In this document: piece after piece, positions 43,621-50,708 of the stretch
Layout: each line of letters starts with the position of its first letter
Position numbering within the stretch: position 1 is the first letter of the stretch
DNA from: Streptomonospora nanhaiensis
Lineage (GTDB): Bacteria > Actinomycetota > Actinomycetes > Streptosporangiales > Streptosporangiaceae
Assembly: GCF_026642255.1 (NCBI RefSeq)
Contig: NZ_CP113264.1
Span: 5,208,001-5,272,000 of the forward strand
DNA: 64,000 nucleotides
Direction: 5' to 3'
The notes under the pieces: model-generated
The model's database searches: none
The model's input: the letters and a program-made list of their open reading frames with translations, nothing else
Told to the model about the DNA's origin: nothing
Translations under genes and position numbers: made by a program

Positions 43621-45600
43621 CTAGCCCGCGTCCTCCTCGAACAGCCGGATGGCGGGCGGGTCGGTGTCCGTCGGCGGGACCTTCAGGGACTTCAGCGCGA
43701 AGGACATGATGTCGTTGAACACCGGGCCGGCCGCCTCGCCGCCGTAGTAGGTGCCCTGCGGGTTGTGCAGGACCACCTGGACCACGATCTCCGGGTCGTC
43801 GGCGGGCGCGAAGCCGGAGAAGGACGCCGTGTACCCGCCGTCCTCGTAGGTGCCCGTCTCCGGGTTGATGCGGTTGGCGGTGCCCGTCTTGCCCGCGACC
43901 CGGTACCCGTCGATGCGGGCCTGCGGCGCCGTGCCCTCGTCCCCGGTGACCGCCTCCAGCATGAGCGCGAGCTGTTCGGCGGTCTCCTCGCTGAGCACGC
44001 GGCGCTGCTCGGGCTCCTCCGCGGGGGTGAACTCCCCGTTCGTGTCGACCGTGCCCGCGACCACCGTCGGCGCCACCCGCACGCCCCCGTTGGCGACGGT
44101 GGCGTACACCGAGGCCATCTGGGCGGCGTTGACCGTCAGGCCGTGCCCGATGGAGACCGACGGGAGCTGCGTGCCCCACCAGTCCTCGGGCGCCGTCAGC
44201 ACGCCGGCCTCCTCCCCCGGCAGGTTCAGCCCGGTCGGCTGGCCGAGCCCGAAGTCCTCGATGTAGGAGTGCAGGACCCCGGCCCCCACCTGGTCGGCGA
44301 TCTTGATCGTGCCGACGTTGCTGGACTGGGCCATGATGCCGTTGACCGTGAGGCGCTGCGTGCCGTTGTTGCTGGAGTTGCGGAAGGTCTGGTCGTAGTA
44401 CTGGAGGGAGTAGGGCACGGTGTACACCGTCTCCGGCTCGGTGAGCCCCTCCTCCAGCGCCGCGCCGACCGTGATGACCTTGTTGGTGCTGCCCGGCTCG
44501 AAGGTCTCCGCGACCGCCCCGTTGGACCACTGCTCGGGTCCGGTGGAGTCGATGTCGGCCTGGGAGTACGTCGGGAAGTCGGCCATCGCGAGGATCTCCC
44601 CGGTGCCGACGCGCTCCACGACGACGCTGCCGGCGACGGCGTCCAGCTCCTCCACCCTGTTCGCGAGGGTCTGCGCGGCGTACCACTGGATGTCCTGGTC
44701 CAGGGTCAGCCGGACGTCCTGTCCGGGCACGGGCTCGCTGACCAGGCCCCCGGCCATGGGGATCTGGGTGCCGTCGATGCCGACCTCGACCTGCCGCCGG
44801 CCCGACTCCCCCGCCAGGGTGCTGTCGAGGTAGCCCTCCAGGCCCTCCAGGCCGTGTCCCTCCGAGCCGACGAACCCGACCAGGTCGGCGGCCCCCGTCT
44901 CCTCGGGGTAGACGCGGTCGTAGGCCACCTCCGCGCCCACGCCGGACAGGCCCAGGTCGCGCAGCCCCTCCCAGTCGCGCGGCAGGACCTTCGTGGCCAC
45001 CACCTGGTAGCGGGAGGGCCGGGCGTCGACCTTCTCGGTGACCTCGGCCTCGTCCAGGCCGAACCGGGTGACGAGCTCGTCGACGAGCTGGTCCCGCTCG
45101 TCCTCCTCGACCTCCTCGGGGTCGACGAAGACGTTGCGCACCTCCACCGACAGGGCGAACGGGTTGCCCTCGGCGTCGGTGATCTCGCCGCGCAGGGTGG
45201 GGATGTCGATGGTCTGGAGACGGGTCTGCGAGGCCGCCTCGGCGTACTGCTCCGCCTCCAGGCCCTGGATCTGCACCAGGCGACCGGCGAAGAGGAGCAT
45301 GATGACGACGATCAGCACGCCGCCGAACTTGATCCGGCTGCGCGGCTCCCCCCGCCGGAAGGTGCGGCGCAGCAGGGGCGGGGGCGGGGGCGGCCCCGAC
45401 CTGCGGCGCGCGGAGCCCCGCTCCCCGCCTCGCCCACCGCGCGCGGAACGCCCCTCGGACCGTGCCGAGGAGCGTGCGCGGGTGCCGCCGTCGGGGCGGC
45501 GCGGTTCACGCTGGGGGCGCTTGCTGGGCCCGGCCCCGGAACGGCCCGCCGCTCCGGGCCTGCGGGGGTCCCGGGGACGCCGGTCCCTCGGCGCGCTCAC
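43621..45600 (-). CDS. ftsI: Septal peptidoglycan transpeptidase FtsI (PBP, class B)
   Basis: 659 residues. Long basic Arg/Pro/Gly-rich cytoplasmic N-terminus (about 1-85), one membrane helix (IKFGGVLIVVIMLLFAGRLVQIQ), then the pedestal domain. Transpeptidase motifs are STNK at S371-K374 (nucleophile Ser), SSN in GIMAQSSNVGTIKIADQ, and KTG at 571 (VAGKTGTANR). Cross-links septal peptidoglycan with FtsW. The GTG start overlaps the ftsL-like stop (GTGA). It converges on mmuM. Beta-lactam target by family. Assignment certain at family level. Confidence 0.96.
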   Translation of the reverse strand: MSAPRDRRPRDPRRPGAAGRSGAGPSKRPQREPRRPDGGTRARSSARSEGRSARGGRGGERGSARRRSGPPPPPPLLRRTFRRGEPRSRIKFGGVLIVVIMLLFAGRLVQIQGLEAEQYAEAASQTRLQTIDIPTLRGEITDAEGNPFALSVEVRNVFVDPEEVEEDERDQLVDELVTRFGLDEAEVTEKVDARPSRYQVVATKVLPRDWEGLRDLGLSGVGAEVAYDRVYPEETGAADLVGFVGSEGHGLEGLEGYLDSTLAGESGRRQVEVGIDGTQIPMAGGLVSEPVPGQDVRLTLDQDIQWYAAQTLANRVEELDAVAGSVVVERVGTGEILAMADFPTYSQADIDSTGPEQWSNGAVAETFEPGSTNKVITVGAALEEGLTEPETVYTVPYSLQYYDQTFRNSSNNGTQRLTVNGIMAQSSNVGTIKIADQVGAGVLHSYIEDFGLGQPTGLNLPGEEAGVLTAPEDWWGTQLPSVSIGHGLTVNAAQMASVYATVANGGVRVAPTVVAGTVDTNGEFTPAEEPEQRRVLSEETAEQLALMLEAVTGDEGTAPQARIDGYRVAGKTGTANRINPETGTYEDGGYTASFSGFAPADDPEIVVQVVLHNPQGTYYGGEAAGPVFNDIMSFALKSLKVPPTDTDPPAIRLFEEDAG

Positions 45601-46022
45601 TCACCGCTCCCGGCGCTCCCGGTGATCTCACCGTTCTCGGGGTCGAGGAAGAGCGGGGCCTCACCCTGCTCCATGCCCATGGCCTCGGCCTCCTCCGCGA
45701 TCCGCTCCGAGGCCTCCAGGCCCGCGACCGTGTTGCGGCGCTGCTGCTCCTCGTAGGCCAGTTCCCGGTTCTCCGCCTGGAGGCTGGCGATGGTGAAGGC
45801 CTCCTGGGCGACGACGCTGCGCAGCACCAGCAGGGCGACCAGCGCTCCGCCCAGCAGGCACAGGACGAGGAGGACGAAGGGGATGCGCGGCGCCGGGCGG
45901 GCGCGCGGCGCCCCGGCCTTGCGCCCGGGGGCGCGCCCGGGCGAGGCGGGGGCGGCTCCCCCTCCCTTCCCGCTCCCGCCCTTGCGGGCCGGTGCCCGGC
46001 GCGTGTCCGTCCTCGTGCTCAT
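45597..46022 (-). CDS. ftsL: FtsL-like septum formation protein
   Basis: 141 residues. Basic cytoplasmic segment (1-46), a membrane helix (IPFVLLVLCLLGGALVALLVLRSVV), then a coiled coil with leucine/alanine heptads (AFTIASLQAENRELAYEEQQRRNTVAGLEASERIAEEAEAMGMEQGE). FtsL proteins are poorly conserved, and the call rests on this bitopic layout plus the place between rsmH and ftsI. It links FtsQ and DivIC/FtsB-type protein to the FtsWI synthase. Overlaps ftsI by 4 bases. Confidence 0.85.
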   Translation of the reverse strand: MSTRTDTRRAPARKGGSGKGGGAAPASPGRAPGRKAGAPRARPAPRIPFVLLVLCLLGGALVALLVLRSVVAQEAFTIASLQAENRELAYEEQQRRNTVAGLEASERIAEEAEAMGMEQGEAPLFLDPENGEITGSAGSGE

Positions 46023-46031
46023 CTGGTCTCC

Positions 46032-47111
46032 CTACTGCCGCGGCGGCCGAACCCGTTCGGCCGCCCGGAGGCGGGCCGACTGGGCGCGCGGGTTGCGTTC
46101 GTTCTCTTCGTCCGTGGGGAGCTCGGCCCCCCGGGTGAGGAGCCGTAGCTCGGGCTGCCTGTCCGGGAGGGGGACCGGCAGGTCCGCGGGCGTGGTGTCG
46201 GTGGCCAGCGCGGCGAGGGCCCTCTTGGTCATCCGGTCCTCCAGCGAGTGGTAGGACAGCACGGCGATGCGCCCGCCCACGCCCAGGCGGGAGACCGCCG
46301 CGGGCAGGGCGCGCTCCAGGATGGAGAGTTCGGCGTTGACCTCGATGCGCAGGCCCTGGAAGGCGCGCTTGGCGGGGTGCCCGCCGGTGCGGCGGGTGGC
46401 CGCGGGGATGGCCTCGCGGACCAGTTCGGCGAGTTCGCGCGTGGAGTCGATCGGGCCCTGTGCGCGCCGCCGCTCGATGGCCCTGGCGACGCGGGACGCG
46501 AAGCGCTCCTCGCCGTAGGTGCGCAGGACCCGCGTGAGTTCGCCGACCGGGTAGGTGTTGACGACCTCGGCCGCGGTCAGGGACTGGGTGCGGTCCATGC
46601 GCATGTCCAGCGGCGCGTCGTGGGCGTAGGCGAAACCGCGGTCGGTCTCGTCCAGCTGCGGCGAGGACACCCCCAGGTCGAGCAGGACGGCGTCGGCGCC
46701 GGGGACGCCCGCCTCGTCCAGCGCGCGCGGGATGTCGGAGTAGAGCGCGTGCACGAAGTGGGTGCGGTCGGCGTAGGGGGCGAGGCGCTCGGCGCTGCGC
46801 TCCAGGGCCGTGGTGTCGCGGTCGACCCCGACCAGGCGCATGGTGGGGCAGGCCTTGAGCAGTGCCTCGGAGTGGCCGCCCAGCCCCAGGGTGCCGTCCA
46901 CGAGCACGGCCCCGGGCTCGGTGAGCGCGGGGGCCAGGAGTTCGATGATCCGGTCGAGCATGACCGGTACGTGCAGCGGGTCCGTCCCGGCGCGGGCCGC
47001 GGCGATGCGGTCCCCGATGCCGCTTCCCCGCCCGGCTCCGTCCCCGGTGTCCTGGTGTTCGCGGGCCGGGCCGTCCCCTTCGGGCTGCTCGTGCTGCCGG
47101 GTGTCCCCCAT
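46032..47111 (-). CDS. rsmH: 16S rRNA (cytosine-1402-N4)-methyltransferase
   Basis: About 359 residues. LHVPVMLDRIIELLAPAL, the SAM loop VLVDGTLGLGGHSEALL, LVGVDRDTTAL, LLDLGVSSPQLDETDRGFAYAHDAPLDMRMDR, and FQGLRIEVNAELSILERALPAAVSRLGVGGRIAVLSYHSLEDRMTKRALA are RsmH (MraW) signatures. It N4-methylates C1402 of 16S rRNA. The first 40 residues are a polar, low-complexity extension, so the start is uncertain: ATG at 47111 has GGAGG 11 bases upstream, and GTG codons up to 47168 are in frame. Second gene of the dcw cluster. Confidence 0.95.
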   Translation of the reverse strand: MGDTRQHEQPEGDGPAREHQDTGDGAGRGSGIGDRIAAARAGTDPLHVPVMLDRIIELLAPALTEPGAVLVDGTLGLGGHSEALLKACPTMRLVGVDRDTTALERSAERLAPYADRTHFVHALYSDIPRALDEAGVPGADAVLLDLGVSSPQLDETDRGFAYAHDAPLDMRMDRTQSLTAAEVVNTYPVGELTRVLRTYGEERFASRVARAIERRRAQGPIDSTRELAELVREAIPAATRRTGGHPAKRAFQGLRIEVNAELSILERALPAAVSRLGVGGRIAVLSYHSLEDRMTKRALAALATDTTPADLPVPLPDRQPELRLLTRGAELPTDEENERNPRAQSARLRAAERVRPPRQ

Positions 47112-47391
47112 GCGGTGCTGTTCCTCCACGCTTTCGCCGTCTCCCCCTGGTCGCCGCGGTAGCGCCACGATGGTGCGCTCCGCGGTGTCCTTCGCGTGGC
47201 CCGGCCGGGTTTCGGCAAGGCCTTCCGGACACGGCCGCTATTGTCCACCGTTCGGCGGACCCGTGTTCACGACCTGGCACCGGGGAAGTCGCGCCAGCTC
47301 GTGTGCGCCGTGTCCGGAGGCCGTTGCCGACCCCCGGTCTGCAAGGGTGTGGACTGTCGTGCCGCTCGTTCCGGCGGTGGCTCCGCCGGGT

Positions 47392-47823
47392 TCACAGCAC
47401 CCCGGGCAGCACCTCCTCGGAGAGCTGCGCGAAGGCCTGCTCCTGCTCGGCCTCGTACTCGGACCACGCGTCGGCGTCCCAGATCTCCAGACGGGTGTTG
47501 GCGCCGATGACGACGCACTCGCGCTCGAGACCCGCGTACTCGCGCAGCTTCGACGGGATGGTCACCCTGCCCTGCTTGTCGCAGGTCTCGTCGGAGGCGC
47601 TGGCGAAGAGGACCCGGCTGTAGTCGCGAACGGACTTGGCCGTGACCGGGGTGCTGGCGAGCGCGTCGGTGATGCGCCGGAACTCCTCCGTCGGGAAGAC
47701 GTAGAGGCAGCGCTCCTGGCCCTTGGTGACCACCAGACCCCCCGACAGCTCGTCGCGGTACTTCGCGGGAAGGAACAGCCGTCCCTTCTGGTCGAGGCGA
47801 GGCGTGTGGGTGCCGAGGAACAC
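47392..47823 (-). CDS. mraZ: Transcriptional regulator MraZ
   Basis: 143 residues with two SpoVT/AbrB-like half-domains: FLGTHTPRLDQKGRLFLPAKYRDEL and DETCDKQGRVTIPSKLREYAGL, each with the DxKGR-x4-P loop that contacts DNA. MraZ forms ring oligomers and binds direct repeats ahead of its own operon, repressing dcw transcription. Those repeats are present upstream here. About 280 bases separate it from rsmH, longer than usual. Confidence 0.96.
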   Translation of the reverse strand: MFLGTHTPRLDQKGRLFLPAKYRDELSGGLVVTKGQERCLYVFPTEEFRRITDALASTPVTAKSVRDYSRVLFASASDETCDKQGRVTIPSKLREYAGLERECVVIGANTRLEIWDADAWSEYEAEQEQAFAQLSEEVLPGVL

Positions 47824-47863
47824 ACTCCCACCCCCTCACTCCCCGAAGTGGAGAATTCACCCT

Positions 47864-47899
47864 CTCCACGATGCTCCACCTTACTCCACTCTTCCCCAC
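47864..47899 (-). promoter_or_regulatory. MraZ box: four 10-bp-spaced direct repeats
   Basis: On the minus strand GTGGAG occurs at 47864-47869, 47874-47879 and 47884-47889, and GTGGGG at 47894-47899, all at exactly 10-bp spacing, i.e. on one face of the helix. A further GTGGAG in opposite orientation is at 47848-47853. This matches the known MraZ operator form (TGG-core repeats with 10-bp period). The repeats occupy the spacer and -10 of the promoter, implying repression by occlusion. Confidence 0.9.
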
Positions 47900-47905
47900 C
47901 GTCAA
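47878..47905 (-). promoter_or_regulatory. mraZ/dcw promoter
   Basis: TTGACG (-35, 47900-47905) and TAAGGT (-10, 47878-47883) separated by 16 bases, about 55 bases ahead of the mraZ start. This is the clearest housekeeping-sigma promoter in the cluster. It is overlapped by three MraZ repeats. Confidence 0.8.
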
Positions 47906-48153
47906 CAGCTCCAATCGGGATTCACACCCCGAAGAATCCACAAATGCGCAGGTCAGGAGGGTGGGGCGGGCGGAGCCCGCGCGGATGCCGCCGGGTGTCG
48001 TCCGGCACTCTCCCCCCACATACCCGCCGACCTGCGAAAACGACCCCTCCACGCGCACGGGCGCACGGAGGGGGCAGGGTGTGCCGCGTGGGCGCCGCCA
48101 ATGCCCGGAAGAGCGATTCGGGCCCTTTGACCTCTTTGGTTGCCCGTGGAATC

Positions 48154-48199
48154 AATCGGCCGCCGATTCCGGCACTTTGGTTTGCAATCGCTCCGATTG
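48154..48199 (+). promoter_or_regulatory. Pair of AATCG palindromes at the moxR promoter
   Basis: AATCGGC-C-GCCGATT (48154-48168) and CAATCG-CTC-CGATTG (48185-48199) share the half-site AATCG and have centres 31 bp apart, about three helical turns. The second lies between the -35 and -10 of the moxR promoter. A related AATC-GG-GATT is at 47913-47922 near the mraZ -35. They look like operators of one unknown regulator. Confidence 0.5.
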
Positions 48200-48209
48200 G
48201 GCCTAGCCT
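48181..48209 (+). promoter_or_regulatory. moxR operon promoter
   Basis: TTTGCA at 48181-48186 and TAGCCT at 48204-48209 with a 17-base spacer, 49 bases before the GTG start of moxR. A palindrome sits in the spacer. Confidence 0.6.
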
Positions 48210-48257
48210 CGGTTCCGAACACCGACACACGAAGCCATACGGAGCGGGAGGGGTCTC

Positions 48258-49250
48258 GTGTCACTCGGCACACACCACGGCGGTCGCGGGGGCGGTGTCC
48301 AGGAGGACGTCGGCGAGATCGTCGCCGTGGCGGACCGCGTCCGCGGCGCCATCGAGACGGTCATCGAGGGCAAGCCGGAGGTGCTGCGCATCGCCCTGAC
48401 GGTCCTGCTCGCCGAGGGGCACCTGCTCATCGAGGACGTCCCGGGCGTCGGCAAGACCATGCTGGCCAAGGCCCTGGGACGGGCCGTGGACTGCTCCGTG
48501 CAGCGCGTCCAGTTCACCCCGGACCTGCTCCCCAGCGACATCACCGGCGTCAGCGTCTACCACCAGGACCGGCGCGAGTTCGAGTTCAACCCCGGTCCGG
48601 TCTTCGCCAACATCGTGCTGGGCGACGAGATCAACCGCGCCTCCCCCAAGACCCAGGCGGCCCTCCTGGAGTGCATGGCCGAGCGCCAGGTGAGCGTGGA
48701 CGGGCAGACCCGCGCGCTGGAGCGCCCGTTCATGGTGGTGGCCACGCAGAACCCCTCCGACATGGAGGGCACCTACGCGCTCCCCGAGGCGCAGCGGGAC
48801 CGGTTCATGGCCCGCGTGTCCGTCGGCTACCCGGCCCCGCAGGCCGAACTCGACATGATCGACTCGCACAGCTCCCGCTCCCCCCTGGACACCCTCGTCC
48901 CGGTGACCGACGCCGCACAGATCCGCGACCTCACCGACCGCGTGCGCGCGGTCCACGTCGCCCCCGGTATGCGCCGCTACGTCGTCGACCTGGTCAACTC
49001 CACCCGGACCAGTCCCGACCTGCGCCTGGGGGCCTCACCGCGCGCGACCCTGCACCTGGTGCGGGCGGCACGCGCGTACGCCGCCCTGGACGGGCGGCAC
49101 TACGTCGTCCCCGACGACGTGCAGGCGCTCGCCGTCCCGGTGCTCGCGCACCGCCTGCTGCCCGCGCCCGAGGCGCAGATGGAGCGCCTCTCCCCCGAGC
49201 AGATCGTCGCCAAGCTGGTCGCGCGCCTGCCCGTGCCCGGACCGCAGTAG
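48258..49250 (+). CDS. MoxR family AAA ATPase
   Basis: 330 residues. AAA+ ATPase of the MoxR/RavA branch: Walker A in IEDVPGVGKTMLAKALGRA (K66, T67), QFTPDLLPSDITGVSVY, Walker B FANIVLGDEINRASPKTQAALLECMAERQVSVDG, sensor VVATQNPSDMEGTYALPEAQRDRF. The C-terminal lid begins near ARPETLHLV-type SPRATLHLVRAARAYAALDGRHYVVPDDV. MoxR ATPases act as chaperones for maturation of partners, here probably the DUF58 and transglutaminase proteins encoded downstream. GTG start with GGGAGGGG upstream. First gene of a three-gene operon divergent from mraZ. Confidence 0.94.
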   Translation: MSLGTHHGGRGGGVQEDVGEIVAVADRVRGAIETVIEGKPEVLRIALTVLLAEGHLLIEDVPGVGKTMLAKALGRAVDCSVQRVQFTPDLLPSDITGVSVYHQDRREFEFNPGPVFANIVLGDEINRASPKTQAALLECMAERQVSVDGQTRALERPFMVVATQNPSDMEGTYALPEAQRDRFMARVSVGYPAPQAELDMIDSHSSRSPLDTLVPVTDAAQIRDLTDRVRAVHVAPGMRRYVVDLVNSTRTSPDLRLGASPRATLHLVRAARAYAALDGRHYVVPDDVQALAVPVLAHRLLPAPEAQMERLSPEQIVAKLVARLPVPGPQ

Positions 49251-49340
49251 CCGCGCCCCCGCGGGGGCGCGGCGTCCCGCTCCTCCCGCCTCCCCGCCTG
49301 TCCCGCCCGCCGGGTGCGGGCCGCCTCCGAGAGAGGGTCC

Positions 49341-50708
49341 ATGCGTCCGCCCGACGTCCGACACCAGGCACCTCCCGCGCACACCCCCGCACCGGGCGTC
49401 AGCCGCGGGACTCCCTCCGCGCCGCCGCCCGACACCCTCCACCCGCAGGAGCGCCCCCGCCGGACCCTCACCCCGCGCGGGGTGTTCATGCTCGTGTTCG
49501 GCGCGATCGCCCTCGTGGCCGGCCTCCTCGTCGGACAGCGTGAGCTGGTCGCCGTGGGCGTGCTCCTGGCCGCGGTGCCGCCGCTCTCCGCCCTCACGGT
49601 CCTGGGAGCCGCCTCCCGGGTCGTGCACAGCCGGACCGTGGCGCCCGTCCGCGTGCCGGCCGGCCACGACGCCCGGATCCTGGTCAGGATCGGCAACTCC
49701 TCCCCCGTCTGGCCGGTCGCCTCGCTGTCGGTCGAGGACACCCTGCCGGTCCCGCTGGGCGCCGAGCCCCGGTACACCGTGGGCCACCTCGGCCCCCGCT
49801 CCGTCCGCGACGTCTCCTACCTGGTCAGGCCGGCGACACGCGGCAACTACCCGGTGGGCCCGCTCCGCGTGGCGGTGACCGACCCGCTGGGGTGCGTGCG
49901 CGTCGGACGCCGTGTCGGGGCGCCGGCCCACCTGCTCGTGACCCCCGTGACCGTGCCCCTGGCGTCGCCGGGGTCCGCCGACGGCTCGCAGGGCGAGGAG
50001 AGCCCCCGCCGCTCGGTGACCGGGGCCGGGGAGCAGGACCCGGTGCCGCGCGAGTACCAGTACGGGGACGAACTGCGCAGGGTCCACTGGCGCTCCACCG
50101 CCAAGCACGGTGAGCTGATGGTGCGCCGGGACGAGCAGCACTGGCGTGAGAACAGCACGATCCTGCTGGACACCCGGTGGTCCGCCCACCGGGGGCACGG
50201 CCCCGCCGGGTCCCTGGAGACGGCGGTCAGCGTCGCCGCCTCCGTGGCGCTGGGCCTGCTCGACGGCGGCCACGACCTGCGCTTCCACACCGAGCGCGGG
50301 CGGGTGCCGACCATGAGCGCCGCGGGCGTCCTGGACGGCCTGGCCGTCGTGGAACCCTCCGACACCCCGGGACTGCTCGGCGGCATCGGCCTGCTCGGCA
50401 CATCCCGCGGCACGTCCAGCCTGGTCGTGGCGGTCCTGGGGGCGCTGTCCCCCGACGAGGCCGCCGCCCTCGCCCGGAGCGGAGGACGGGGGGCGCGCGT
50501 GGCCGTGCTGTGCGCCCACGCCGCGTGGGAGGGGCCGGACGACGCGGCCGGCGTCCGCGACATCCTCGCGTCCGCCGGATGGCGCGCCCTCGTCCTCTCC
50601 TCCCTCGCGGACCTGCCCCGGCTGTGGTCCCTCGCGGCAGTCCGCACCGGAACGCACGGCCCCGTCCGGGCCGCCGCGCCCCGCACCCCCGGAAAGGGTC
50701 CGCGTTGA
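49341..50708 (+). CDS. DUF58 domain membrane protein
   Basis: 455 residues from the ATG at 49341 (GAGAGAGGG upstream). Pro-rich N-terminus, two hydrophobic segments (GVFMLVFGAIALVAGLLVGQ and LVAVGVLLAAVPPLSALTVLGAA), then a beta-rich region. The DUF58 core includes PREYQYGDELRRVHWRSTAKHGELMVRRDEQHWRENSTILLDTRW, the conserved DxxRxIxWxxxAR-type segment that begins a VWA-like fold. The MoxR-DUF58-transglutaminase order is widespread and thought to form a membrane complex, but its client is unknown. Its stop overlaps the next gene's TTG start. Confidence 0.9.
   Translation: MRPPDVRHQAPPAHTPAPGVSRGTPSAPPPDTLHPQERPRRTLTPRGVFMLVFGAIALVAGLLVGQRELVAVGVLLAAVPPLSALTVLGAASRVVHSRTVAPVRVPAGHDARILVRIGNSSPVWPVASLSVEDTLPVPLGAEPRYTVGHLGPRSVRDVSYLVRPATRGNYPVGPLRVAVTDPLGCVRVGRRVGAPAHLLVTPVTVPLASPGSADGSQGEESPRRSVTGAGEQDPVPREYQYGDELRRVHWRSTAKHGELMVRRDEQHWRENSTILLDTRWSAHRGHGPAGSLETAVSVAASVALGLLDGGHDLRFHTERGRVPTMSAAGVLDGLAVVEPSDTPGLLGGIGLLGTSRGTSSLVVAVLGALSPDEAAALARSGGRGARVAVLCAHAAWEGPDDAAGVRDILASAGWRALVLSSLADLPRLWSLAAVRTGTHGPVRAAAPRTPGKGPR

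Noticed and set aside
47940..48120. C-rich stretch and hairpin near 48043-48072 considered as a 6C-type RNA
   Set aside because: Only one short C6 run and no paired C-rich loops as the 6C family requires; no terminator follows.
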